Positions 9,447-16,735 of a stretch of 35,840 nt of DNA are shown here, in pieces. Origin of the DNA: an uncultured Clostridia bacterium (lineage in GTDB: Bacteria > Bacillota > Clostridia > Christensenellales > Aristaeellaceae); assembly GCA_947167215.1 (NCBI GenBank), contig CAMVHE010000026.1, forward strand, positions 1 through 35,840. The letters are read 5' to 3'. Numbering within the stretch: position 1 is the stretch's first letter; every line of letters starts with the position of its first letter. Below the pieces are notes generated by a model. That model was not told the DNA's origin. It did no database searches and saw only the letters and a program-made list of their open reading frames with translations. The position numbers and the translations under genes are program-made.

Positions 9447-9453
9447 TTCCCGG

Positions 9454-10539
9454 TTAACGCTTGATATCAAAACTGCTGTCCATGACCTTGCGGATGCTCT
9501 CCACATCGTCCGTGATGTTTCCGTCACCGCGGATGGTGTGCTTGATAACACTGCTGGCAACAGCGAAATTCACCATGTCCATCGGTTTATAATGATGCAT
9601 CATGGCATAGATGAGTCCGCTGGCAAAGGCGTCGCCTCCGCCGACACGGTCGAGGATGGTGAACGTGAACAGCTTGCTTTCAAAGGTGTGGCCCTGGTAC
9701 CACATGAACGCCATGAGGCTGTTTTCGCTTCCGGTATAGGCATAACGGACGTGACGGGCCAGGCATTTCAGGTTCGGATAGCGGCTGACGAAATGCTCGA
9801 AAATCTCATCCTGCTGCTCATAGGAGGGCTGGAGCGGTACGCCGTCCTTCCAGTCACCTTTGCTGTGGTCGTTCTCGTCTTTCCAGAGATGATAGGGTTC
9901 AATGCCCAGGAGAACATCCACGTAGGGCAGGCACAGCGTGCAGAAATCGCGGGCTTCTTCCCAGGACCAGAGGGTGGAGCGGAAATTGCCGTCAAAGCTG
10001 ACCGTGATATCCTTTTCCTTGGCTTTCTGCAGCATGGCCAGTATGAAATCGGCGCATCCCTTGGACAGGGCAGGGGTAATTCCGGAAAGATGGAGCCAGT
10101 CAAAACCGTTTAGCAGCCAGTCGAGATCTACCGTGGTCAGATCATATTCGGTAATGGCGCTGTGCTTACGGTCATAGGTGACCTTGGAAGGACGGATGCC
10201 ATATCCTGTTTCGAGGTAGTAGGTTCCGAGGCGGTGGGTTGGCGTTTCCTCCGGAGTGGAAAGAATCACCGGGGTACAATGCACGTCGTTGCTCCGAAGC
10301 ATGCGGATGGCGCTTTTCCCAAGAGAGTTATTGGGCACCACACTGAAAAACGTGGAGTCAATACCGAGATTGGCCAGTGCCAGTGCAATGTTGGCTTCAC
10401 TGCCGCCATAGCTGGCTTCGAATTCATTGGCAACACGGATTTTCTGATAATTTGGAGGAGTCAGGCGAAGCATGATTTCCCCGAAGGTAATGAAGCGGGG
10501 GGAGTCATTGTTCTTTAAAAGCGGATTGCCATGTTCCAT
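9454..10539 (-). CDS. kdgK: PfkB-family sugar kinase, probably 2-keto-3-deoxygluconate kinase
   Basis: The 361-residue protein belongs to the ribokinase/PfkB family. The N-terminal signature GGSEANIALALANLG and the C-terminal signature DRVGGGDAFASGLIY (catalytic base Asp303) are intact. The stretch LETGYGIRPSKVTYDRKHSA resembles KDG kinases of Clostridia, which phosphorylate 2-keto-3-deoxygluconate from pectin, uronate or glycosaminoglycan breakdown so that KDPG aldolase can split it. The domain has a slightly long insert around residues 215-235 (LWKDENDHSKGDWKDG). It converges on deoC and is transcribed from its own TATAAT promoter. A KDG kinase would fit the uronate-type polysaccharide lyase locus 13 kb away, but that is inference. 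A ketohexose or other sugar substrate cannot be excluded. Confidence 0.72.
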   Translation of the reverse strand: MEHGNPLLKNNDSPRFITFGEIMLRLTPPNYQKIRVANEFEASYGGSEANIALALANLGIDSTFFSVVPNNSLGKSAIRMLRSNDVHCTPVILSTPEETPTHRLGTYYLETGYGIRPSKVTYDRKHSAITEYDLTTVDLDWLLNGFDWLHLSGITPALSKGCADFILAMLQKAKEKDITVSFDGNFRSTLWSWEEARDFCTLCLPYVDVLLGIEPYHLWKDENDHSKGDWKDGVPLQPSYEQQDEIFEHFVSRYPNLKCLARHVRYAYTGSENSLMAFMWYQGHTFESKLFTFTILDRVGGGDAFASGLIYAMMHHYKPMDMVNFAVASSVIKHTIRGDGNITDDVESIRKVMDSSFDIKR

Positions 10540-10577
10540 ATGGATTACTCTCCTTCCGGAAGATTCAGATTCATTAC

Positions 10578-10603
10578 AACGTTACAGCGTTACTCTTATT
10601 ATA
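10578..10603 (-). promoter_or_regulatory. Probable promoter -10 and repeat operator for the kdgK-like gene
   Basis: On the minus strand a perfect TATAAT lies at 10603-10598, about 60 bases before the ATG. Just downstream are tandem copies of CGTTAC (10580-10585 and 10588-10593, plus strand) next to a small AACGTT palindrome. Their position over the expected transcription start is typical of a repressor site. No good -35 box was found. Confidence 0.4.
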
Positions 10604-10669
10604 CACGCTTTTTTTGTTTCGAAAAGATACAAATTGCGACAGAAGTATGTCGTAAAAGGTTTTTTTATC

Positions 10670-10699
10670 TCGACAGTTACGGGTGTATTGCCGTATAAT
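10670..10699 (+). promoter_or_regulatory. Promoter for the YitT/TraX-family gene pair
   Basis: TCGACA (10670-10675) and TATAAT (10694-10699) are separated by 18 bases, and the YitT-family ATG is 36 bases downstream. It is divergent from the kdgK-like promoter, so the 196-base gap is a two-way regulatory region. Confidence 0.6.
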
Positions 10700-10735
10700 A
10701 GGAACATCGTATCAGAGAAAGAGAGTTTTTCGCAA

Positions 10736-11608
10736 ATGAAAGTCACCGGCACACGTCCATTATCCATTCTTGAACGCTACCTGCTGCTTACTGTCGGCGT
10801 AGGCATAATGGCAATCGGAGTCTACTTTTTCAAGTTTCCGAACAATTTTTCTACCGGAGGCGTTACCGGTCTGTCTCTGATTCTGGGAAGACTTCTTCCG
10901 GAATCGATGTTCACTCCCAGTGTATTCATGCTGATTATCAACGGCCTGCTGCTGGTAGTAGGCTTCCTGTTTTTGGGACAGAGTTTCGCTTTCAGCACGG
11001 TTTATTGTTCGATGCTTCTTTCCATTCTGGTGAATGTCCTCGAAAGGCTTTTTCCGATGACTGCACCACTGACCGATGAGACTTTTCTCGAACTCTGCTT
11101 TGCGGTTCTGCTTCCGGCAGTTGGGTCGGCCATCCTGTTCAACGCGGATGCTTCTTCCGGCGGAACGGATATTATTGCAGTGATCGTGCGGAAGTATACG
11201 AATCTGAACATTGGAACGGCCCTGATGGTGGCGGATGCCTTTATTACGCTCGCCGCTCTGGTCTGCTTCGGCCCCAAAACAGGTCTTTACTCCATTCTTG
11301 GACTGCTTCTTAAATCGGTTTGCGTGGATTACCTGATTGATATATTCAGAACGAGGAAATGCCTCCAGATTATTACGGAGAATCCGGAGCCCCTCATTCA
11401 GTATATCAATGTAACCCTTCACCGGGGAGCAACGCTCGAAGAAGTCTACGGTGCATATTCCAATCGCAGGAAAACAATGATCATCACAGTGCTTACCCGT
11501 ACCCAGTGCCTGCTCCTGCGAAAATATATCCACTCCATTGATCCGCACGCATTTGTTGTAATTACCAATTCTACAGAAATCGTCGGGAAGGGTTTCCTGG
11601 AGATTTAA
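10736..11608 (+). CDS. YitT-family (DUF161/DUF2179) membrane protein
   Basis: I take the ATG at 10736 (290 residues), which is 36 bases after the -10 box; the longer open frame would run through the promoter. The N-terminal two thirds is hydrophobic with about five membrane helices, including YLLLTVGVGIMAIGVYFF and the hallmark FPNNFSTGGVTGLSLILG and NADASSGGTDIIAVIV motifs of YitT (DUF161) proteins. The last 80 residues (KCLQIITENPEPLIQYINV and VLTRTQCLLLRKYIHSIDP) form the soluble DUF2179 domain. The family is common in Bacillota and its function is still not established; transport has been suggested. It is followed after 11 bases by the TraX-family gene and probably shares its transcript. 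Confidence 0.85.
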   Translation: MKVTGTRPLSILERYLLLTVGVGIMAIGVYFFKFPNNFSTGGVTGLSLILGRLLPESMFTPSVFMLIINGLLLVVGFLFLGQSFAFSTVYCSMLLSILVNVLERLFPMTAPLTDETFLELCFAVLLPAVGSAILFNADASSGGTDIIAVIVRKYTNLNIGTALMVADAFITLAALVCFGPKTGLYSILGLLLKSVCVDYLIDIFRTRKCLQIITENPEPLIQYINVTLHRGATLEEVYGAYSNRRKTMIITVLTRTQCLLLRKYIHSIDPHAFVVITNSTEIVGKGFLEI

Positions 11609-11619
11609 GGAGTTTCAGA

Positions 11620-12429
11620 ATGCAAGAGATTCGTGAGCAAATCCAGCCGTTCTTCTCTTCTCTTTTCTATCCAACGCAGGTAAAGACTAATAAACAGATG
11701 GGCCTGATGCGTCTTATTGCCTGCATCTGCATGTTTATTGATCATATCGGTGCAGCGCTGTTTCCCAGGGTGGCGATTCTCCGGATAATAGGCAGACTGG
11801 CCTTTCCGTGTTTTGCCTATGGAATAGCCATGGGGGCGATTATGACGCATGACGGGAAAAAATATCTTTCCCGCGTGATTTTCCTGACGCTTTTCTGTCA
11901 GCCGTTTTATGCAGTGGCGCTGAGGCATGAAACGCCAGCGATGTATGCCGTTCCATGGCTGCCGAATTTTCTGAAAGCAGCAGGCAATTATTATTATCAG
12001 AGTTTTCTGGGAAGGCCGAGCATCCTGGTGTCGCTGGCACTGGCACTGGCGATTATTCTCGCAATTCGGGACAGGCAGCCGCTGGTTGCATTTGCCATTT
12101 ATCTTCTCTGCCATTATCTAAGCCCTGTTCTGGATTATGGAATAAACGGGATTCATCTTATCCTGATTTTTTACCTCTTCGCGGAGCATCCCATGCTGTC
12201 TGCAATCGCTGCCGGCGCTTATATGTTACGGTGGTGCTACGGAGGCCAGTATAAATTTTTCGGAATACCATTCAAAATGGAAATCTTTGCGATGCCTGCC
12301 GTACTGTTCTGCTGTCTGCCGCTGCCGAAAGGTTTCCGCCTTCCGCGTTGGTTTACCTACAGTTTTTATCCGTTACATCTGATCGTGCTCATTATCCTCA
12401 GTTATATCATGGGAATTCGCCAGTTTTAG
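11620..12429 (+). CDS. TraX-family membrane protein
   Basis: The 269-residue hydrophobic protein has roughly seven to eight membrane helices. The start region MRLIACICMFIDHIGAALFP and the motif RIIGRLAFPCFAYGIAMG are characteristic of the TraX family, named after the F-plasmid pilin N-acetylase. Chromosomal Clostridia copies are not linked to conjugation genes, and none is seen here, so pilin acetylation is unlikely to be its present role; acylation of another surface component is an inference. AAGGAGTTTCAG precedes the ATG. The C-terminal YSFYPLHLIVLIILSYI helix is also usual. It is the second gene of the unit starting with the YitT-family gene and is closed by a strong terminator. Confidence 0.82.
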   Translation: MQEIREQIQPFFSSLFYPTQVKTNKQMGLMRLIACICMFIDHIGAALFPRVAILRIIGRLAFPCFAYGIAMGAIMTHDGKKYLSRVIFLTLFCQPFYAVALRHETPAMYAVPWLPNFLKAAGNYYYQSFLGRPSILVSLALALAIILAIRDRQPLVAFAIYLLCHYLSPVLDYGINGIHLILIFYLFAEHPMLSAIAAGAYMLRWCYGGQYKFFGIPFKMEIFAMPAVLFCCLPLPKGFRLPRWFTYSFYPLHLIVLIILSYIMGIRQF

Positions 12430-12446
12430 GATTGTACAAAAGAAAT

Positions 12447-12484
12447 AAAAAAAGAGGGGATTATTGCATACCTCCTCTTTTTTT
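12447..12484 (+). terminator. Intrinsic terminator after the TraX-family gene
   Basis: AAAAAAAGAGG (12447-12457) pairs with CCTCTTTTTTT (12474-12484), giving a stem that ends in its own T-run. It lies 17 bases after the stop codon. Confidence 0.8.
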
Positions 12485-12540
12485 AATTAATAATTCAAAT
12501 GTAAGAGCGAAAAAGAAAAAAGAAATTTGAAAAAAGGGGA

Positions 12541-12569
12541 TTGACAGAACAATCCTGTTGCTGTAAAAT
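12541..12569 (+). promoter_or_regulatory. Consensus promoter of the tRNA pair
   Basis: TTGACA (12541-12546), a 17-base spacer and TAAAAT (12564-12569) form a near-ideal sigma-70/SigA promoter 30 bases before the first tRNA. Confidence 0.85.
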
Positions 12570-12599
12570 ACTGCCTGTTCGGTAAACAACTGAATTCAT

Positions 12600-12673
12600 T
12601 GGGGAATTGTGTAATGGCAGCACCTACGACTCTGACTCGTATTGTCTAGGTTCGAATCCTAGTTCCCCAGCCA
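12600..12673 (+). tRNA. tRNA-Gln (anticodon CTG)
   Basis: The 74-base sequence folds as a full cloverleaf. The acceptor stem is TGGGGAA/TTCCCCA. The anticodon stem TACGA/TCGTA encloses the loop CTCTGAC with anticodon CTG, which reads CAG (Gln). The T arm contains GGTTCGAATCC. The discriminator G is followed by an encoded CCA. The U1-A72 pair is usual for bacterial tRNA-Gln. Confidence 0.95.
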
Positions 12674-12676
12674 TAT

Positions 12677-12751
12677 GCCTCCATGGTCAAGCGGTTAAGA
12701 CGTTGCCCTCTCAAGGCAAAATCATGGGTTCGATTCCCATTGGAGGTGCCA
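12677..12751 (+). tRNA. tRNA-Glu (anticodon CTC)
   Basis: The 75-base cloverleaf starts three bases after tRNA-Gln. The acceptor is GCCTCCA/TGGAGGT with a G-U closing pair. The anticodon stem TTGCC/GGCAA surrounds the loop CTCTCAA with anticodon CTC, which reads GAG (Glu). The T arm is GGGTTCGATTCCC and CCA is encoded. Because the AT-rich island with an integrase begins just downstream, its 3' end is a likely integration target, although I saw no duplicated copy in the window. Confidence 0.95.
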
Positions 12752-12753
12752 GG

Positions 12754-12789
12754 CCGAAAATCCATTAATGTGTGGATTTTCGGTTTTTT
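12754..12789 (+). terminator. Intrinsic terminator of the tRNA operon
   Basis: CCGAAAATCCA (12754-12764) pairs perfectly with TGGATTTTCGG (12773-12783) around an 8-base loop and is followed by TTTTTT. It begins two bases after the tRNA-Glu CCA. Confidence 0.92.
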
Positions 12790-13845
12790 CTTTATATTCT
12801 AAAGTTTCTATTGTGTGCTTATTTCAGCGGTCTGAATGCTGTTTCGGCCGCTCGGATGAATACTCATCGTTGGAAGATGACACGGGAGATGACACGAAGT
12901 ATCTGCTGGTATCCGGTTGATTCACCGCCTGGCTGAGAAGTGTTTTGAACCATATATAAGAATTTTTTATATATTATTATAATTTTTGACTTCGGATGAG
13001 AACCGGCACAGTGAGAGCATATACCGGGACAGGAACGGATCCATAGTTGCTTACGAGGCACTTTGCCCATGAATAGAGTTTTGTTTTAACGGTTAAATGG
13101 TTTTCAGAGAAGTAGATGACACGAATAGTTTTTCTTCTGGCAAACAAAATATTGTGTGAAACAAAGAAAATGTCTAATAATTAGAAAAGTATTGTGTGTT
13201 TTTTGGACAAATTTGGGCTTGCTTTGCCTTGATTTGACGTGCCAGATGACACGAAATGGACAGGCAGATGACACGAAGATGACACGAAAACCGGGGAAAA
13301 CCCAAAAAATACGATAAAACAACATATGTTATATAAATGGGAAAACTGCCAGGTTAAGAATAATTGTGCATAATCCGCAATATATTTAATGCAGTATAGC
13401 TGAGATTCCCTTTTGATTTAGTGAATTTCTCCATATTGCGCAATAATAATTCTGGAATTACTTACAAGAATTATGAACCGTGTTTTAACACACAAAAAAG
13501 TGTGTAGCAAAATCAGAGATTCAAGCGTGTTTTTGAAGGTTTCTGTCATTTTGTGCATAATTACCCCTTTTGAAGTGTAAATATACCGTTATCAATTATC
13601 TATTCATATAATCAGTATATATACTTACTAAATATTTCGTTAAAAATCAACATTAGAATCTCTTATAATTATCAGACAATAGTGATACTATTTGTTATAT
13701 ATGGTGATTGCCGTTTTGTACTCTCCTTAGATGAAACCCTATTGGATTTCGATATAATTCTGATCATCCCAAGCGTATTAGGCTGAGAGAAACGCAATTT
13801 CGTGAATGACATCTGTCGTATCTTTTATTGATAGAATAAAAAAGA
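12790..13845. other. Gene-free AT-rich stretch between the tRNA genes and the integrase
   Basis: About 1.05 kb has no convincing gene. The few short open frames lack ribosome binding sites, and two of them run across the repeated motif described separately. Apart from those repeats it contains two copies of TTGTGCATAAT (13364 and 13551), the palindrome ATTGCGCAAT (about 13435) and the imperfect repeat GTGTTTTAACACAC near 13480. This is the expected position of an integrase attachment region (left end of an integrated element). Confidence 0.6.
12875..13288 (+). repeat. Six directly repeated 12-mers AGATGACACGAA, candidate integrase arm or accessory sites
   Basis: Copies begin at 12875 (last two bases differ), 12887, 13114, 13244, 13266 and 13277, all in the same orientation. 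Two close pairs are spaced 12 and 11 bases start to start, about one helical turn, so two proteins would bind the same face of the DNA. They lie between the tRNA-Glu gene and the integrase gene. In elements such as lambda and Tn916, short direct repeats beside the core site are bound by the integrase N-terminal arm-binding domain. That this is their role here is inference from position, spacing and the presence of such a domain in the integrase. Confidence 0.65.
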
Positions 13846-13862
13846 AGACCGGTTTCCGGTCT
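13846..13862 (-). terminator. Intrinsic terminator of the integrase gene
   Basis: Read on the minus strand, AGACCGG-AAA-CCGGTCT forms a tight 7-bp hairpin followed by TCTTTTTTATTC. It lies about 58 bases after the integrase stop codon. Confidence 0.8.
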
Positions 13863-13920
13863 CCAGTTGTTTCTTTGTATTTTGATCCACGCGTTTCTTT
13901 TTAGCTTTTTCTTGGAGGGT

Positions 13921-15051
13921 TCAGATATTCTTTTTTCCCGTATCCATAAAATGCGACATTCTTTCCCGAATTTTCTGAGCCATTTTTTCGTTTGACCTGA
14001 TCTTATTCTTCTTAAACATCTCAATATAATGATCGTGTGTTACCGTGATAGAACTGTGGCCCATCGTTTCCCTGATTTCTTCTTCGGAGGCACCAGAGTA
14101 GGCAAGATCTGTAGCAAAATAATGTCTCAGATCGTAAAATACAAAGTTTTCAGGGAGGTTTGCACGTTTCTTCAGCTTATTCCAACGGTAACCAATCTGA
14201 TTTGGTTTTAAGGAAAGGATCTGTTCATCATCTTTTCCCCTGGGCTTAAGGGAATATAGATCTTCGAAGAATGACCAGTCTACGTAGTTTACCCGGTTTC
14301 CTGCTGCTGTTTTCGTGTCTTTAAGCACATATTCCCGATTCTCACTGTAAACAGATGCTTTTGTAATTGAGATCCGACCGTATTGCGTTAATGATCCATC
14401 ACATTCGATTGTAATCGGTTCCTTTGAAATATCTCCCCATGTTAACGCAAAGGTTTCTGAGGGTCGAAGTGAGGCGGATAATACAAAATTGCAGTAAAGA
14501 TAGAAATCTACATCTTCCCTTGCCAGAACTAAAACATGATCTGGTAATGATTCGTCAAAGGTTCTCTTCTTAGGCTTTGGTTTTCTTGCGATTATTATTC
14601 TTCTCAGATCCAAGTCCGGTGCATATATGAACATCACTTTTTTTAGAAAATAGTATTCGTTGCGCACAGTTTTTATTTTTTTTGACATCATATGTGCGTT
14701 GATTATTTGCTGAATCTGGTGTGCAGTGACTTCGGAGACTTCTAGGGGGAGCAATTCGGGAAAAGATTTGTTCCGAATTGATAGATATGCGCATATTGTT
14801 GAAGGAGAATAGCCCTGTGAGCGACATGTGTCCAGAAATGAATCCATGGCTTCTTCCACAGTTAATTCTTTCTGCTTATTATTGTCATCCTTATCTTTCT
14901 CATGCGCTAATTGCCATTGAGTCGCTTCGCGTTCTGCCTGTTTTTTAGTTGGAGCTGTAAACGACTTATAACACTTATGACCGCTTTTATCTGTGCCGAG
15001 GAAAATACGTATTCTCCAATTGCCGGATGAAAGCTTTTTTGCATTCGCCAT
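13921..15051 (-). CDS. Tyrosine recombinase / phage-type integrase
   Basis: The 376-residue length is typical for integrases of phages and integrative elements. The N-terminus (about 1-60, with SSGNWRIRIFLGTDKSGHKC) resembles the AP2-like arm-DNA-binding domain; residues 65-165 form a SAM-like core-binding domain; the rest is catalytic. Visible active-site residues are Arg196 (SASLRPSE), Arg309-His310 (YDLRHYFATDL), His332 (MGHSS) and the nucleophile Tyr342 (HDHYIEMF). The usual HxxR histidine is Tyr306, a replacement also seen in other phage integrases, so the enzyme is probably active. The gene points toward the tRNA-Glu gene, the usual layout for a tRNA-targeting element. GAAAGGAAGAG precedes the ATG. 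It probably integrates and excises the island carrying the genes to its right. Confidence 0.9.
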   Translation of the reverse strand: MANAKKLSSGNWRIRIFLGTDKSGHKCYKSFTAPTKKQAEREATQWQLAHEKDKDDNNKQKELTVEEAMDSFLDTCRSQGYSPSTICAYLSIRNKSFPELLPLEVSEVTAHQIQQIINAHMMSKKIKTVRNEYYFLKKVMFIYAPDLDLRRIIIARKPKPKKRTFDESLPDHVLVLAREDVDFYLYCNFVLSASLRPSETFALTWGDISKEPITIECDGSLTQYGRISITKASVYSENREYVLKDTKTAAGNRVNYVDWSFFEDLYSLKPRGKDDEQILSLKPNQIGYRWNKLKKRANLPENFVFYDLRHYFATDLAYSGASEEEIRETMGHSSITVTHDHYIEMFKKNKIRSNEKMAQKIRERMSHFMDTGKKNI

Positions 15052-15124
15052 TGCTCTTCCTTTCTGTTATGGCTTATGATATAATTTATTCGAATTCTTT
15101 TCATAGTTACTTTGTAGAGAGTTC

Positions 15125-15160
15125 CCCGCTGTGGAAGTAAGAGGTCACAGCGGGCTTTTT
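15125..15160 (+). terminator. Rightward-facing terminator hairpin at the XRE gene 3' end
   Basis: CCCGCTGTG (15125-15133) pairs with CACAGCGGG (15146-15154), followed by CTTTTTT on the plus strand only. Both neighbouring genes are on the minus strand, so it would stop antisense or upstream rightward transcription. Its right arm overlaps the XRE stop codon. Confidence 0.55.
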
Positions 15161-15552
15161 TGTTTTTCTGAGGCGGAAAACGGATTTGGCTGGATCGAAG
15201 CGAAGGGGAGAATCCCTTCCAGAGTCTGAAGAAGAGGAAGAACTTTTTCATTTTCCTCAGGTGACAACCTGTAAAGTACCTGCACGGCGTCCCGGAAGGA
15301 GTGGTCCTCCTGCAGGCGTTCTATAAGATGCCTGCAATCACTGTAGGTGGCGGTATTCAGTGTCAGGTTTCCCTGTAGAATAATTCTTGCAGGAGTGTTA
15401 AAGAGAATTTCCAAATCTTTCAGGGTATTTCCTCTTGGATTACACCGCTGAGATTCCCAGCCTGCAATCGTGGAACGGGAGACTCCCAGTGCATTCGCCA
15501 GGTCCTCCTGTTTCATGTGCCGACTCTTCCGTAAGTCTCTTACACAGTTCAT
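15145..15552 (-). CDS. XRE-family transcriptional regulator (element repressor type)
   Basis: The ATG at 15552 (135 residues) is preceded by a perfect AAAGGAGG; the frame is open further upstream but without such a site. Residues 1-60 form a Cro/CI-type helix-turn-helix (VRDLRKSRHMKQEDLANALG then VSRSTIAGWESQRCNPRGNT). The rest is a small helical region containing LYRLSPEENEKVLPLLQTLE, probably for dimer formation. Its position next to the integrase and transcription in the same direction fit an element-encoded repressor that controls integrase or excision genes. A good inverted-repeat operator overlaps its own promoter, so it likely represses itself. Which other genes it controls is unknown. 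Confidence 0.85.
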   Translation of the reverse strand: MNCVRDLRKSRHMKQEDLANALGVSRSTIAGWESQRCNPRGNTLKDLEILFNTPARIILQGNLTLNTATYSDCRHLIERLQEDHSFRDAVQVLYRLSPEENEKVLPLLQTLEGILPFASIQPNPFSASEKQKSPL

Positions 15553-15593
15553 GATTTCACCTCCTTTGATTAATCTGTACAGCATAGTGTGCC

Positions 15594-15637
15594 TTGCTGA
15601 CAATAAAAATGTTAGCAAATGATGCGGATAATGTCAA
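15594..15637 (-). promoter_or_regulatory. Promoter and autoregulatory operator of the XRE gene
   Basis: On the minus strand TTGACA (15637-15632), a 17-base spacer and TAACAT (15614-15609) form a promoter. An inverted repeat, TTGCTnACA (15594-15602) and TGTnAGCAA (15610-15618) with a 7-base centre, covers the -10 box and start point. This is the expected position for autorepression by the XRE protein. The stretch from the XRE start to 15901 holds no other supportable feature. Confidence 0.7.
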
Positions 15638-15901
15638 CATAATATTGAATGTTCGCCTCTGCATGAAACATTTGTTGGATTTGAGACGTGAAATGTTCTG
15701 CGAATATTCGGTTGAAAAGATGGGTAGGCAGTCGAATCAGGGCAGCAGGAAAAGAATAATTATAATCTGACGATGAATCAGTGCAGGAGGGTGGAGCAAT
15801 TACCCCCAGAAGCATGATGGAGCATGAAAACAACTGCAATTTTGTAGGAACGATTCTGTGGTACAGAAGAAAACTGAGCTTTTCTGACTTGGAAAAATAA
15901 A

Positions 15902-15927
15902 ACCGTCCCGGAAATAAACAGGACGGT
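15902..15927 (-). terminator. Terminator of the two small leftward genes
   Basis: ACCGTCC (15902-15908) pairs with GGACGGT (15921-15927). On the minus strand the hairpin is followed by TTTATTTTT. It lies 26 bases after the last stop codon. Confidence 0.72.
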
Positions 15928-15952
15928 AAATGGAAAATGGCAGACCCGTATA

Positions 15953-16252
15953 TTATTTCTGGATAGAGGAATTAATAGAATTCTTCCAGCGCATGTACGG
16001 CGTATTGGATCCAATATATTCCCAGTCTTCCCGGCTGACACTGTCTGGCCTGGAAGACAATTTTATTATCTGCGGATCAGAAACGTCGGAAGTCTGCGGC
16101 AATGTGTCAGTTATACGATTGCGGGAGACCCGGAGGCCTCCCGTTTTTTGCGTGTAGCGGACGATCCAGCGATCCGCAACTGGCCGCACCAGGATTACCG
16201 GCTGATAACCGGTAGTTTCGCGGACATAGCATAAATCTCCAGAGTGCAGCAT
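15953..16252 (-). CDS. Small unknown protein B of the divergent pair
   Basis: The gene encodes 99 residues and I do not recognise it. The first half (GDLCYVRETTGYQPVILVRP then DRWIVRYTQKTGGLRVSRNR) looks like a small beta-barrel of SH3 or KOW type: a short strand, a turn, two regular strands, then a basic tip. The C-terminal third is polar with REDWEYIG. There is no signal peptide or membrane segment. The ATG at 16252 has GGAG upstream and begins five bases after the stop of the preceding gene, so the pair is co-translated. A terminator follows closely. It shares a two-way promoter region with the three-gene rightward operon, which suggests a joint role, but no function can be assigned. Confidence 0.55.
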   Translation of the reverse strand: MLHSGDLCYVRETTGYQPVILVRPVADRWIVRYTQKTGGLRVSRNRITDTLPQTSDVSDPQIIKLSSRPDSVSREDWEYIGSNTPYMRWKNSINSSIQK

Positions 16253-16257
16253 GAGTA

Positions 16258-16578
16258 TCAGCTCCGGATGGACGAAGTGGAAGCAGAGGGATCGGCTGCG
16301 GGAACCTGGGCATAGTAATGCGTATCCCCCAGATGGTAAGCGCCAACGTGCGTCACGATGCGCGTGGATATCGGCCGGGAAAGATCAAAACCCAGGCAGT
16401 CAAGAATGCTGTTCAGTTCATCCTCGGGAAGCTGCCTGTTGCCGGTATGGCAGGCTATGGACAGCAGATGTTCCCCGGTGCCATCCGACAGGCAGAGGGT
16501 ATAGTCCTTGTAAAGAAAGGTCTGGACATTTGGAAATGGGGATAAGGTACGCATCAGTTTTGTACGTTTAAACGACAT
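16258..16578 (-). CDS. Small unknown protein A of the divergent pair
   Basis: The gene encodes 106 residues and I do not recognise it. A strong GAGGAGG site lies eight bases before the ATG, which supports the start. The sequence alternates short strands and helices (FLYKDYTLCLSDGTGEHLLS, then LPEDELNSILDCLGFDLS, then TRIVTHVGAYHLGDTHYYAQ) and ends in a Ser/Ala-rich tail. It is soluble, with no obvious helix-turn-helix. The gene is transcribed from a consensus promoter about 150 bases upstream, leaving an unusually long leader. It sits directly upstream of protein B. Its divergent arrangement with the operon of the RloC-like ATPase makes it a candidate accessory, inhibitor or antitoxin gene; that is inference only. 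Confidence 0.58.
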   Translation of the reverse strand: MSFKRTKLMRTLSPFPNVQTFLYKDYTLCLSDGTGEHLLSIACHTGNRQLPEDELNSILDCLGFDLSRPISTRIVTHVGAYHLGDTHYYAQVPAADPSASTSSIRS

Positions 16579-16735
16579 CAGGCATCCTCCTCATCTGTAA
16601 AGTGATCGTTGCCAATGTATTTGGAGATGGTTATTTAGAACAGGTTATTTATCAAAGCGGAGTAATTAATATCTTTCTGTGTAAAACTATAACAGTTTAC
16701 TATGCCATAAGAACCTTAATGAGATTGCTGAAAGC

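Noticed and set aside
11620..12429. TraX-family gene as evidence of a conjugative element
   Set aside because: Chromosomal TraX-family genes are common in Clostridia and no other transfer genes are present; it lies on the core side of the tRNA genes and shares a transcript with the YitT-family gene.
12875..13288. Possible CRISPR array
   Set aside because: The 12-base repeats are too short, spacing is irregular (11 to over 200 bases), and no cas genes are present.
13104..13325. Short minus-strand open frame in the repeat region
   Set aside because: It runs through the repeats, which gives it duplicated peptide segments, and it lacks a ribosome binding site.
15612..16041. Two short minus-strand frames between the XRE gene and the small genes
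   Set aside because: They overlap the terminator and promoter signals and have no start signals.
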